Source of the DNA: Allium sativum
Lineage: Eukaryota; Streptophyta; Magnoliopsida; Asparagales; Amaryllidaceae
Length of the DNA stretch: 64,000 nucleotides
Direction of reading: 5' to 3'
Assembly (NCBI GenBank): GCA_030737875.1
Contig: CM060922.1
Location: 760,937,603-761,001,602 of the forward strand
The notes under the pieces were generated by a model. The model ran no database searches. It had not been told where the DNA came from and saw nothing but the letters and a program-made list of their open reading frames with translations. The translations under genes were made by a program, and so were the position numbers. This document shows, in pieces, positions 9,989 to 20,273 of this stretch; positions within the stretch are counted from its first letter, which is position 1; each line of letters opens with the position of its first letter.

Positions 9989-12320
9989 ATTTAATAAGCA
10001 TAGATTTGACTTTAGGTCAATTCCATGTACTTTTCTTGGTTATACTACAAATAAAAAAGGTTACAAGTGTCTGAGTAATAGTGGAAGAATTTATATATCT
10101 AGGCATGCTATCTTTAATGAGAAAGTGTTTCCATTTAAAAGTGACACATGCAAAACTACAAATAAAATTTATAATCCAAAGATTTTAGTTCCAGAATTTC
10201 CTGAACAATCTAGTGACACTGTGCATGTGCAATGCTTTAACAATGGTATAACATACATAGACACAAAGTACACCACATCATTCAAACTCCAGAATAAACA
10301 CCATGAATGGAGATGAAGGCAGTGCTAATGACAACAGTGATGATTCTTCACACAACAGTGTGATACAGGATGATAACAGTGACCATGAAAACATTCAATC
10401 AAAAGAAAACAGGGAAGAAGCTCAAACTCAAAATCAACATCATATGATGACAAGGGCAAAAAGTGGTATATTCAAACCAAAAATCTTTTGTATTGAATCA
10501 AATGAGACTAAACCATCCACTTATCAACAAGCCAAGTTGAATGATAGGTGGATATCAACCATGAATGAAGAGTTAGATGCTTTAAATAAAAAACAAACTT
10601 GGTGACTTGTTCAACCACCCAAAAAAATATATTATTGGGTATAGATGGACATATAGAATTAAAAGACAGACTGATGGTACAATTTCTAAATATAAGGCTA
10701 GGCTGGTGGCAAAAGGATATTCACAACAGTGGGGAATTGATTTCAGTGAAACATTCTCATCAGTTGTGAAACCTACAACAATCAGAATTATATTGACAAT
10801 AGCCTTGCACAAAAATTGGACCATCAAACAACTTGATGTTAATAATGCTTTTTTGAATGGTGAATTGCAGGAGGAAGTTTATATGGAATTACCACCAGGG
10901 CTTAAAGAAAAGACAAATGGAAAGATGGTGTGCAAACAAAACAAGGCTATTTATGGGCTGAAGCAGGCACCACGTGTCTGGATTACTAAGCTAAAGACAA
11001 CACTGTCAAAGTTTGGATACAATCCTACAAGATCAGACAATTCTCTATTCACAAAATTCACTGATGATACAGTCACCTATGTGTTGATCTATGTGGATGA
11101 TTTCATAATTACAGGCAACTGTGAATCTGAAATCAAAACTATTACCAACCAATTAAATAGTGAATTTTCAGTCAAGGACTTGGGTGAACTATCCTACTTT
11201 CTAGGAATTGAAGTCGGCAGAAACAATAACAATGAACTTCAATTGAGTCAAAAGAAATACATTGCAGAAATTCTAACAAGGTCAAACATGGACAAGGCTA
11301 ACCCTCTGCCTACACCAATGATAACTAGTGTTCACTTAAGTAAGGAAAAAAGGTGAACCCACATGCAATGAAATATTGTACAGAAGTATCATTGGAGCTC
11401 TATAATATGTAACAATAACCAGGCCAAACATATTATATAGTGTCAACAAAGCAAGCCAATTCATGCAAAGACCTCTTAGTGACCATTGGAAGGCAGTAAA
11501 AAGGATTTTAAGGTACTTAAGAGGCATAATCGATTAAGGATTAATTTTGAGGACATGCAACAATTTAAACATTAATGCCTATGCAGATGCTGAATGGGCA
11601 AATGACTATGATGACAAAAAATCTACAAGTGGATACTGTATATTTTTAGGTAAGAATCATATATCTTGGTGTGCAAAGAAATAAAATATCGTTTCAAGGT
11701 CAAGTACAGAAGCAGAATATCACAGTGTTGTAAGTGCTACAGCAGAAATCATATGGATTCAATCACTCTTAAATGAACTAAAGGTTAACTCAAGTGCTAG
11801 TGCAACAGTATGGTGTGATAACATGAGTGCTATAGCATTAACAACTAATCCTGTTCTGCACTCTAGAACTAATCACCTAAAGCTAGATATTTACTTTGTA
11901 AGAGAATTAGTTCAAAAAGGAAAGCTTCAGGTTAGTCACGTACCATCCACTTACCAAACAACAGACATTCTGACTAAACCATTGTCAAGACATAGATTTG
12001 GGACACTGAGAGACAAGTTATGCGTAGCAGAAATCACAAACGTCAAACCACAAAGAAGCGGAAGCAGAGAACAAACCTTAGCTGACAAATCTTGCAAATC
12101 CACAAGTATTAACTTTGATTTAGTCACAAAGCCTCAAACTTCAACCAGATCTCAAAGAAACTTCGATCAATCCATCAACAAAGTCAAATCTGAAGCCAAG
12201 CAAGGTAAACCAACTGCAGACAACAAAACAGAGAAAGCTCAAACCCAAATCAAAGCCAAAACTTGGAAGAGAAGACATAAAGAGGGAGAGGATGATGTCG
12301 GAGTTGAAGAAAATTGTTGA
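9989..12320 (+). pseudogene. Copia pol fragment (integrase tail, RT, RNase H), copy 2
   Basis: The first block (9990-10200) reads FDFRS.PC.FLGY....KGY.CLS..GRIYISRHAIFNE..FPF, the conserved C-terminal end of copia integrase. After a frameshift near 10300 come the acidic linker and RT ([32 protein letters not shown] near 11091). RNase H blocks follow, then the LTKPL region (about 11960) and a lysine-rich tail open to 12320. Breaks: TGA at 10603-10605 (shared), a one-base frameshift in the A run at 10621-10632, an extra A at 11346-11351, and TAA at 11403-11405 (shared). The tail beyond LTKPL (about 75 codons) is longer than usual for copia pol and is cut by a stop in copy 1. Confidence 0.88.
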
Positions 12321-12586
12321 GGAAGACGATTTGGGAATTTTTATCACGAAAGACATTTTCTATCGCAAAACCCTAGATCGAATCATACAGTTTGAGGGGG
12401 GTTATGAAGAGTAATACAGTAACACATGTATATACTCTTTACATCCCATTCATTTCATAAGTGGGCTTAGCCGATAAGTTTTGTTTTTACACTCAGCCCA
12501 TTTGGCAAGTACTACTATAAATATGTACATATATTGTTTGTAAACTATTGAATCAATATACAAAAACATTTCTGTTTACGTTCTTA
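9989..12586 (+). mobile_element. Ty1/copia retrotransposon remnant, copy 2
   Basis: Longer than copy 1 on the left: it enters in the integrase C-terminal region directly after the gypsy LTR end at 9988 (first bases ATTTA, the candidate target duplication). It ends with a polypurine tract at 12391-12401 and a short 3' LTR (about 12402-12586). It shares three nonsense codons and the downstream CACTA junction with copy 1. Its missing 5' half should lie on the far side of the gypsy LTR, outside the window. Confidence 0.85.
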
Positions 12587-12926
12587 TAGCCAATCCATGC
12601 ATATTAACATCCAACCCATATTTTTAAAGAACAAATTGAGCACATGAATCCACGCATATTAACATCCAACCCATATTTTTAAAGAACAAATTGAGCACAT
12701 GTTGTCGCTTGGTTAAACAAAGCAAATTGCAATAGATACAAAAAGAAGAATCCAGCCAAGTGACCTAATTAAGCGACCTTAGTAATTGTCACATCAGCAT
12801 GAAGTAAAGTCTTAGAAGGCGACTGATCATAATTCATGGCATGGTCCATTTGATTAATTAACTTAGAATAGATAGCAGACGTATTATCCTTGTAACTTTT
12901 ATTTTTATTTTTTCCAATAAAGTATT
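12587..12926 (-). mobile_element. CACTA fragment flanking copia copy 2
   Basis: Nearly identical to 3097-3435 (about two differences in the last 245 bases), including the 55-bp direct repeat (12592-12701) and the last codons of the transposase frame on the minus strand (about 12773-12926). Identity stops abruptly after CCAATAAAGTATT at 12926, where copy 1 continues into the transposase gene. So copia is inserted at the same CACTA site in both places. Confidence 0.8.
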
Positions 12927-14500
12927 ATGCATATGAGTGTCACCACAAAGAGAAATATACATATATCCCATTCTAATAAAGCAATGAACCAAGACTTGAC
13001 AGCAAATGTTAGCACTTCAAAGACCAGCTAATGATACAAAGATGGTGGTTATAAGCAAGAAATTTCCAGTCTCTTCTAGTTATTGATACTGAAATGATCA
13101 GCAGCCTTTTCAGGCCTATACATACCTATGTATGTGTGCGCGCGCATGATCAATAGAAAATCGAATATTTGACCCTGGTTTCTAATGCAGTGAGATATAA
13201 TATAGCAGTCTAATGTTTCTTCATGTATACTACATATACAAGTTCTGTAACAATAGGAGATCAAATATTCTAGGTACTACAGGCCGGCTTTGATTTATAA
13301 AATGATTTGGACAGTTTGATACTAGTTCCATACATACAATGGCTACAAATGGCCATTATATTTATATTGGTGGAGGACATCTGTTAAATTATTTATTGGT
13401 TGCCAATTATAGATTACTTCTTCATGGTGATTTCGCTTTTGAACCCCTTAGTTAAGTCATTGAAGATAAGATTATTTAAGCTGTGGGCCGCCATCATCAT
13501 TGGTGGATCCAAGACAGTGACTAAGCACTCTCATAAAATCTGTGTACTTTGATTCGCTGTTTAAGTTAATGTTCAGTGCACATATCTGAATCTTTTTCTT
13601 TCGGAAAAAGAAAGAAAGATGATTTGATGGTTTGTTCCCTTTCTCGAGTTATGCGTAAGCTTCTGCCTTGTGCTTAATACTGAGTGATTCTATTGACCCT
13701 GTGACGACGAAAGGCCATATACTGGATAGAAGGAACAAGAGAGATGCATGTGATGGCCAGATTAAGTGCCTCGATCGCATTATATTGTAGGGAGGTTTTA
13801 CTTATAATTCATGCAATTTACATTGAAAATTAACCTGATAACCAGTCCAAGACGAACAAAACATCACTACTACTGCTACATATTGGTTTAATTATAACTC
13901 ATGCAGTTTTGATAAGTTAACTATTTAAATGGGAAGTTTGTGCGTCCATTAGGTAAAGCTGTTTGCAAAGAGTCATTTTCTATAGAAGAAAAGGAAGCAT
14001 CTAGAGTAGCATGCATGTGAGGTCATATGATATGCGTATGTAAGCAAGTAAGATTAAAGAAATTTCAAGAAATACGAGTTGTTGACTGGAATATTTATGT
14101 TTCCTCCTATTGTTTGAGTTTGTATCAAAGAAAATTCACTAAACATTCTCATCGACCCTATCCTTGTTAGTAGCATATATAGAAATGATCCATTACCCAT
14201 TTGGTTCGCATTCTCTTCATGATCCTATCATGCAATGGATTTAAATGAGTAGATGGATACGGTGCAAAATTAAAAAAATAACAAAGTACGCAACTGGGTA
14301 TTAACATATCCGTGGAAGCCATTAACTCAAGATTTTGTTTTCCCTCTTGCCCTTTCATCATTTCAGATTTCTTAATTTCAACAATTGCAAAAATCATTTG
14401 GTTTTGAATTTGAAATCGTTGCCGATTAGAAATACAAAATGGCTATATATGCTGGTGCATTTAGGGGTGTTGCACTGTTTGAGGTGTCATTGAACGTTCG

Positions 14501-14535
<35 letters not shown>

Positions 14536-14890
14536 TTATTTCCCGTGCAGATGCACGACTGTCTTCAATTGGACATCCTAGCAGTACCATGTCAAATAAT
14601 TGGCACATTGCACATTGTTATTAACCTAATATACAATAACATGGTGTAAATCCAAGAATCCAATTCATATAATACTGATAACGTGAAGAGCTACAACATA
14701 AAATAACTGCTAGTAAATTCTTTTCATGTTACATATGCAGACTTTAATACGATTCAAGCTAATCAAAATTGTTATATTTTGACAGTTACAAATACAATAA
14801 AATATTAGGCTAAATAATATTGATTTGGCCAATAGTTTACAAAATGAGGCATCAAATAATCGTCCCTCTAAGCACGTATAATACCGAGAG
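12927..14890. other. Unassigned spacer DNA, no gene recognised
   Basis: About 1.96 kb that does not resemble any other part of the window. Open frames are short and lack recognisable domains. It contains an (AT)n microsatellite (14503-14533) and a CG-alternating patch (13138-13146). Its right edge is defined by the GAGAG target duplication of the retrotransposon at 14891, so it is the pre-insertion locus on that side. Confidence 0.6.
14503..14533. repeat. (AT)n microsatellite
   Basis: An uninterrupted AT dinucleotide run of about 31 bases in the spacer, followed by a small CGTGCA-GA-TGCACG hairpin at 14553-14566. Confidence 0.9.
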
Positions 14891-16048
14891 TGTAACGTCC
14901 CGGATTTTTAGCCATTTAATATTGAATATTTAAATTCATCTTAAATATTGATCTGGAATAATAAGTTGATTTTTTATTGAATTTATCGATTTAATAATCG
15001 ATATAAAATTTAATATCGAATATATCAAAGTGGTGTAATACGAAAAACAATAAATAATTTAATGTTGAGTTAAAACTTCAGTCGACTAATATAAATTCTA
15101 TGTATTGAATTATAACAAGAATAATTAGTTATTATTTAAGTGCTTGAGATCGATTTTTATTTTTAATCGATTTAATTTAATTTGTCAATTTAATAATGCT
15201 ATTCCATATATACGACTGAATAAAATTTCAGAATCAGTTCTATGAGTCCAGAATAGCTTTATACGTCGGTCCTTGCGTTAAAAAAATGATTCAGGATTTT
15301 AAATTTAGGGACCAAGAGATATTTTGACATATTATATTAATAAAATCATTTCAGTCACCCTAAGCTAGAATTCAGCCGACCTAATATCTTAAATGCGATG
15401 CCTATTCCTTTCCTCGAGTCAAAAATATTGTCTCCTTATTTCAAAGCAAAGGTAGGCAGGATTTCAATGGTGATACGATATGTTTCCTCTCTCGTGCCTA
15501 TTTAAACAAGCCGATACCTTCGTATTCTTCATTTTAAATCCAACGAAAAGCATTCGAATCCTCTGCCCTCCTTCGCTTCTTTTCTCCAGTCCACATTTTA
15601 ATCTAAAAAAAGGGAAATAAAAACCGTGGGTCTCGATTTAATTCATCTTCGCGTAGATGAAGCTCGACATCGTTGGGCGATCGCGAATAAGGAGAAGGGT
15701 GCGTTGCGCAATGGAATCGAATGGGGATTCCAGGTCATGGGTTACCGGAGGATTTGAGGGGGTGTGAACCTGTTATTGGCAGCTTGGTGGAGGTGCGATA
15801 ATATGATGACTAGAAGCTCGCGGTTCAGTTTTAGGGTTCGTGACTCTCGATGGGAGCAGCAACGATCTAGGGTTTCGTGTATTGGACATCGCGACATCGT
15901 CCTGAAGGGGAAGGGAAGGGTGCGACCTTGGTATTGTTGGCCATTTGTCTGGGATTCGACAATGGACGAGGAATTCAAATTGATGAACTTGGTTAGTTTA
16001 ATTCGGTTTTTTTGTAAGCAACGTTTAATAATATAGTAGGATGGGTGA
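14891..16048 (+). repeat. Element B 5' LTR, segment 1 (U3 and leader start)
   Basis: Matches 45954-47118 base for base with scattered changes. It holds the TATA-like TATTTAAA at 15499-15506 and a GC-rich leader segment (15630-16000) with a short, non-conserved open frame. It ends at the insertion point of the solo LTR at 16049. Confidence 0.88.
15499..15506 (+). promoter_or_regulatory. TATA-like box of element B 5' LTR
   Basis: TATTTAAA preceded by a pyrimidine-rich TTTCCTCTCTCGTGCC. The 3' LTR equivalent (46560-46568) has decayed to TGATTTAAA. It lies about 610 bases into the LTR. Promoter role is inferred from position and from the matching boxes in elements D and E. Confidence 0.5.
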
Positions 16049-16250
16049 TGTAGCACCCCATTATTATGTTAACATTAAAGAGGATAAATTAAATAATAAT
16101 TAATTTAATATTAAGAATTAAGGGAAATAGACTACATCATCACGTCCATCTCGAAATTCTGGTCAGGATAGACACCTAGTTTGCGTAAAACAGATAACAT
16201 ATGAAGAAGTTACGGACAATAAAAGTTTGACATTCAAACCAGGTATAACT

Positions 16251-16308
16251 GGCACACTTCACAAGTGCGCCAAAGAAATTTTACACTGGCGCACCTGTAA
16301 AGTGTGCC
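16251..16308 (+). promoter_or_regulatory. 58-bp symmetrical inverted repeat with an E2F-type site above TATA
   Basis: Two nested inverted pairs: GGCACACTT (16251-16259) with AAGTGTGCC (16300-16308), and GTGCGCCA (16265-16272) with TGGCGCAC (16287-16294), with equal five-base spacers. GCGCCAAA at 16267-16274 is TTTGGCGC on the minus strand, an E2F consensus. It lies about 105-160 bases upstream of TATAAATA (16413). It may be the functional counterpart of the GGCGGGAAATTTCCCGCC palindrome in family A/C; that link is inferred. Confidence 0.5.
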
Positions 16309-16412
16309 CGTAGGAGTTTTTGTGTATTCGGGCCTTTTTCCAAGTGGGAGGCGACCCGTAACCTGATTCACCCTAGGGCTTATGTGGCAGTCGGTTCAGA
16401 GGGTTCTGCAGC

Positions 16413-16420
16413 TATAAATA
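16413..16420 (+). promoter_or_regulatory. TATA box of the solo LTR
   Basis: TATAAATA, 364 bases into the LTR and about 105 bases downstream of the inverted repeat at 16251-16308. A consensus splice donor (GTGAGT) follows at 16579. Confidence 0.6.
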
Positions 16421-16944
16421 TACCTCAATTCTCTTGTTTTCTTCACAAAGAATCAATGGTGGCCAAACTCTGCGGGTGTGTGAATTGAACTGGATCCCTT
16501 ATCTTCTTCTATCAACTAAGGCAAATCAAATCCAGAAATCCAAGATCCATTCTTTCTCTATTCCCTAAACCTAACACTGTGAGTTTCTAGTTATTTTTAG
16601 GTTTAAATGAATAGAAGTAAATTATGAAAGACTGTGATTTGGATACAATGCAAACCTTGAATCTATGCTATTGTTAGATCTTATACTATGTCATGATAGA
16701 TCTAATTCTTTAGATCTAATGCAATTGTGGTTATTATATTATATTGCCTATGTGGATCTTGACTTGTAGCTATGTTGTGGTGAATGTAAATCTATTAATT
16801 TTGACAGTTGCAACATTGGTTAGATCTAATTATGTATGTAAATCACCTTTCACCTGTCATATTGCGATCAACTTAGATATGTTGTAAATTGGACATGAGA
16901 ACTCATATTTAGATCTAAACATGCTATTATGTCACACTAGTGGT

Positions 16945-17140
16945 GTTAGATCTATTTTAACTCTAGATCTGAATTATGTGATCTAATTTATCACCTTGTG
17001 TTATCATGTTAGATCTATTTTAACCTCTAGATCTGAATTATGTGATCTAATTTATCACCTTTTGTTATCATATTAGATCTATTTTGATCTCTAGAACTGA
17101 ATTATGTGATCTAATTTATCAACTTGTGTTATCATGTTAG
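16945..17140. repeat. ~63-bp tandem repeat rich in AGATCT, three units
   Basis: Units start near 16945, 17008 and 17072, each GTTAGATCTATTTT..., then CTCTAGATCTGAATTATGTG, then ATCTAATTTATCACCTT. It lies in the leader part of the solo LTR. Other LTRs of the family carry unrelated tandem repeats at the equivalent place. Confidence 0.75.
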
Positions 17141-18368
17141 ATCTAAACCGATTGGACATCTAAATTGCTAATTTAGATCTTACTATGCTTATTGTGACAT
17201 CATAGTTATGTTAGAATCAATTGAATGCCAACCGTTCATCAGTTTTATGTCCACCTTGTTATGATGACAATTTCATGTCCATGCCAGTATGTATGTTCAC
17301 CTTATTATCATGCTAGTTTATGTTTATGCCAAGATGATCACTTTGGCTATGTAATTAAAGACACCTAGTGGTATACATAGTCAGTGAAAAACCTAGTTGG
17401 GGGATACAAGACATAGGGGAGAGCTTGTATCAGATTGTATGGGACCCATTTCAATCAGTAACCAGGAGTTAGTATCAAATAAAACACTCCGTACTAGGTG
17501 GAGAGGGGACACACTTACTGACTGATTATAAGATATCCGAACGTAAAGAACGGTGTGGGCGGCGTAAACCGACTGAGCCATGTGCGTGCATTAGTCCGGC
17601 AGAGGGGGATAAGACGACCGTGACACCAGTAGATATGGGGCTGTGCATATCAGTGAAGGGTCGCCACTGTAGGACGTGATACATCCTACGTGGGGCCGGC
17701 ACAGAGTATCTACGGAGTAGGGAGCCAATCGATTAGGGTAGTGGTTAGGGTATATTTTGGACAAATGCCCCGAGTCTACCACCTTATAATGGAAGGGATC
17801 ATCTCATTCTGGTTATACTAGCAATAGTGCATAGTAATCATTAGAGAAGTGTATGCACCTTACCTTGTCTACCTTGTCACACCTGCCATTTATGTAGTGA
17901 TCTCTCTTATCCACTTTATATGCCTATCATGTTACTTTTATTTATTTACTGGCTAAAAGTAACTAGACCCGCCAGACTTTATGTCTGACCCTTTTTGTTT
18001 CTCCTTCTTTCTTCCGTTACCCCCAGGTTCTCAGGGAAGAAACACTCAGGCTTAGTCTAGAATCAGATATCATCTTGCTAGAAGCTACTTCTGAAGTATG
18101 GCTCAAGTCCTTGTCTCTACTGTAACATCCCGAATTTTCTGTGAACATAAGAGTAACAAAATGAAGTATAATAAATTTTAAATGTGATAATTAAGGAAAA
18201 GGGGATATGCCATTGCGTTCGTCTCGGAATTCTGCTTGAGATAGAGTCCGAGTTTGCGTAAATCGGACTCCATATGAAGAAGTTATGACCTTCGGAAGTT
18301 TCTGAAAATATAAAACAGCTCGAAAATAAATTCAAAATTCAAAATTCAAAATCAGAACCTAGAAGCGG

Positions 18369-18500
18369 CCTGGGCGGGAAATTTCCCGCCCAGGACCCAG
18401 GTCGACACTAGGGCCGACCTGGGGGTCGACCTGGGTAGGCAGGTCGACCATAGGGTCGACCTGGGGGTCGACCTCCCCCCTCCCCACAGGTCGACCTGTT
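18369..18500 (+). promoter_or_regulatory. Palindromic double E2F-type site and GTCGAC array, element A 5' LTR
   Basis: 18369-18394 is a perfect 26-base palindrome with core GGCGGGAAATTTCCCGCC, two inverted TTTCCCGCC sites. From 18400 to 18500 follow about seven GGTCGACC-type motifs spaced roughly 12-17 bases. The TATA box is about 225 bases downstream of the palindrome centre. The same order and spacing occur in three further LTRs here. E2F recognition is inferred from the known plant consensus. Confidence 0.6.
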
Positions 18501-18606
18501 TTGGCCCGTATCCGATTTTCTTTGGCGTGTGACGTGGTTTTTGCTGTTCTGATGGTCTGGATTGGTTCTAGGTTAATATCTAAGGCCCTGGACACTTCTA
18601 TTCTCC

Positions 18607-18614
18607 TATAAATA
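18607..18614 (+). promoter_or_regulatory. TATA box, element A 5' LTR
   Basis: TATAAATA in context CTCCTATAAATACATCCC, about 487 bases into the LTR. Identical at 24505-24512 in the 3' LTR. Confidence 0.7.
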
Positions 18615-19611
18615 CATCCCTAAGCCAAAACCTAAATCTACTACACTATTCTCTGGCCTCCATAGCTCTCTCCTTCTTAGAAAATAAAACAATGGCGTCA
18701 CTACTCTGCTGAAACCTAGGATAAAACTAGTGCATCTTCTTCCAATCTAAATAGGATTAAAAGAACAACTAGTCTACATCAAGGGAGCGCTATTCAGTTT
18801 CAGAATACAGATCCCAGAAATCAAGATTTTCCTTTTTGATTGTGAGTACAGTTATTTTCAGATATGGAATTTAATAATTATCTTGACATTTTTGTGAATC
18901 TGGATCTGAGGTTATGCATACTTTTCTGTGGATCTATCTTGATTGTGACTGTTCTGTATCTGTTCCCTCTTTTCTTCCTTTTTGTTTATAGCCAGGCTAC
19001 CACGAGCCTGCACCAAATCTCAAAAGAGATTAACGCACGAACGCTAAATTTTGGGAAAAATAATGAATGATGCATAATTGGACATGACTGATCTTTGACT
19101 GATTTGAGAAAAGAACATAGGTTGTAAATTAATATCTAGAATCAGCACATACTATGTATGATAGACTGTGATTTTGAAGAAGAATTATTATATGATATCA
19201 TATGACTTGGAGTTTGGAATATAACGCATGTTATAATGCAAGATCTGATTTTGAGGACATAATACATGATTAAAATTTAAGATCTAGATTTGGGGCATAT
19301 TTTATATCACGATCTATGACTTGAAAAGAAAAGAAGTATATGTGACTTAGTCATAAAGATCTATATTAAAATAGGATAACAATTATTGTGAATGCGCCTA
19401 AGTATGGATTTTTGGATATTTGGCATTATAGGCTATAATTTGGCGTAATTCACATTGTTTGGGGCTTTTATAGAATATTCTGTACTGTGCAAAGTTTAAC
19501 TAAAATTTGGACATATGTATTATTATGAATTATGACCATGATTTAGGCATGTAAGTTTAGGCTTAATTTATGATTAGGCAAGATATGTAAATAGAATTTT
19601 AGAAATGTTTA

Positions 19612-19898
19612 ATCTGTTGAATTGCCTAATCTGCTAAATCTGTTATCAGCTAAATCTGTTGAATTGCCTAATCTGCTAAATCTGTTGAATTGCCTAATCT
19701 GCTAAATCTATTATCTGCTAAATCTGTTGAATTGTCTAATCTGCCAAATCTGTTATCTGCTAAATTTGTTGAATCACCTAATCTGCTAGACCTATTATCT
19801 GTTGAATTGCCTAATCTGATAAATCCGTTATCTGCTAAATCTGTTGAGTCACCTAATCTGCTAAATCTGTTATCTGTTGAATTGCCTAATCTGTTGAA
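19612..19898. repeat. 42-bp tandem repeat in element A 5' LTR
   Basis: Units of about 42 bases made of CTAATCTGCTAAATCTG, TTATCTGCTAAATCTG and TTGAATTGC words, about seven units with internal deletions. The 3' LTR has its own version at 25508-25812 with a different order of unit variants. Open frames on both strands in it are repeat artefacts. Confidence 0.8.
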
Positions 19899-20064
19899 AG
19901 CTAAATAATTGTAATTTGGGTATGAAAATCCGTAGGCTCGATCTAAGATTGAGTAAAACATGGAAATTTGATTTATCTGCTATAACCTGTAAAGAAGTTT
20001 AATCTGTTAAATGAACAGAATTAGTCTGATATCTGTATAATCTGTATTGGAATAAATTGGCTAT

Positions 20065-20273
20065 GACACGAGGTTAGACTCTGTTTGTGGTAGAAGCCTG
20101 CCCGGAACCAACCGGCTTAACCAGCAACCGCAAACTGTCAGTCTAATGTGAGACGTCGTAGGCATAACTAAAATATGCTTAGACACGAGGTTAGGTCTAG
20201 CTTGTGGCAGAAGTCTGCCCGGAACCGCCCGGCACATCCAGCGGCCACAAGCTACCGACCTAATGTGAGAGGT
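20065..20273 (+). other. Paired stem-loop units, element A 5' LTR
   Basis: Unit 1 (20065-20155) pairs TTAGACT (20074-20080) with AGTCTAA (20140-20146) and GTTTGTGGT with ACCGCAAAC (one G-U). Unit 2 (20182-20273) pairs TTAGGTC (20191-20197) with GACCTAA (20257-20263) and TAGCTTGTGGC with GCCACAAGCTA. Both arms changed together between the two units, keeping the pairing. Confidence 0.72.

Noticed and set aside
13076..14397. Minus-strand short frames in the spacer
   Set aside because: 62 and 76 codons, no domain, no conserved splice or promoter context.
18864..19070. 68-codon hydrophobic open frame present in both LTRs of element A (also 24762-24968)
   Set aside because: Both LTRs are copies of one sequence, so presence twice is not evidence of selection. 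It lies just inside the candidate intron and has no counterpart in element C.
19668..19961. Repetitive asparagine/serine/leucine-rich frames on both strands over the 42-bp array
   Set aside because: Products of a tandem repeat with a period divisible by three; frames exist on both strands and vary between LTRs.
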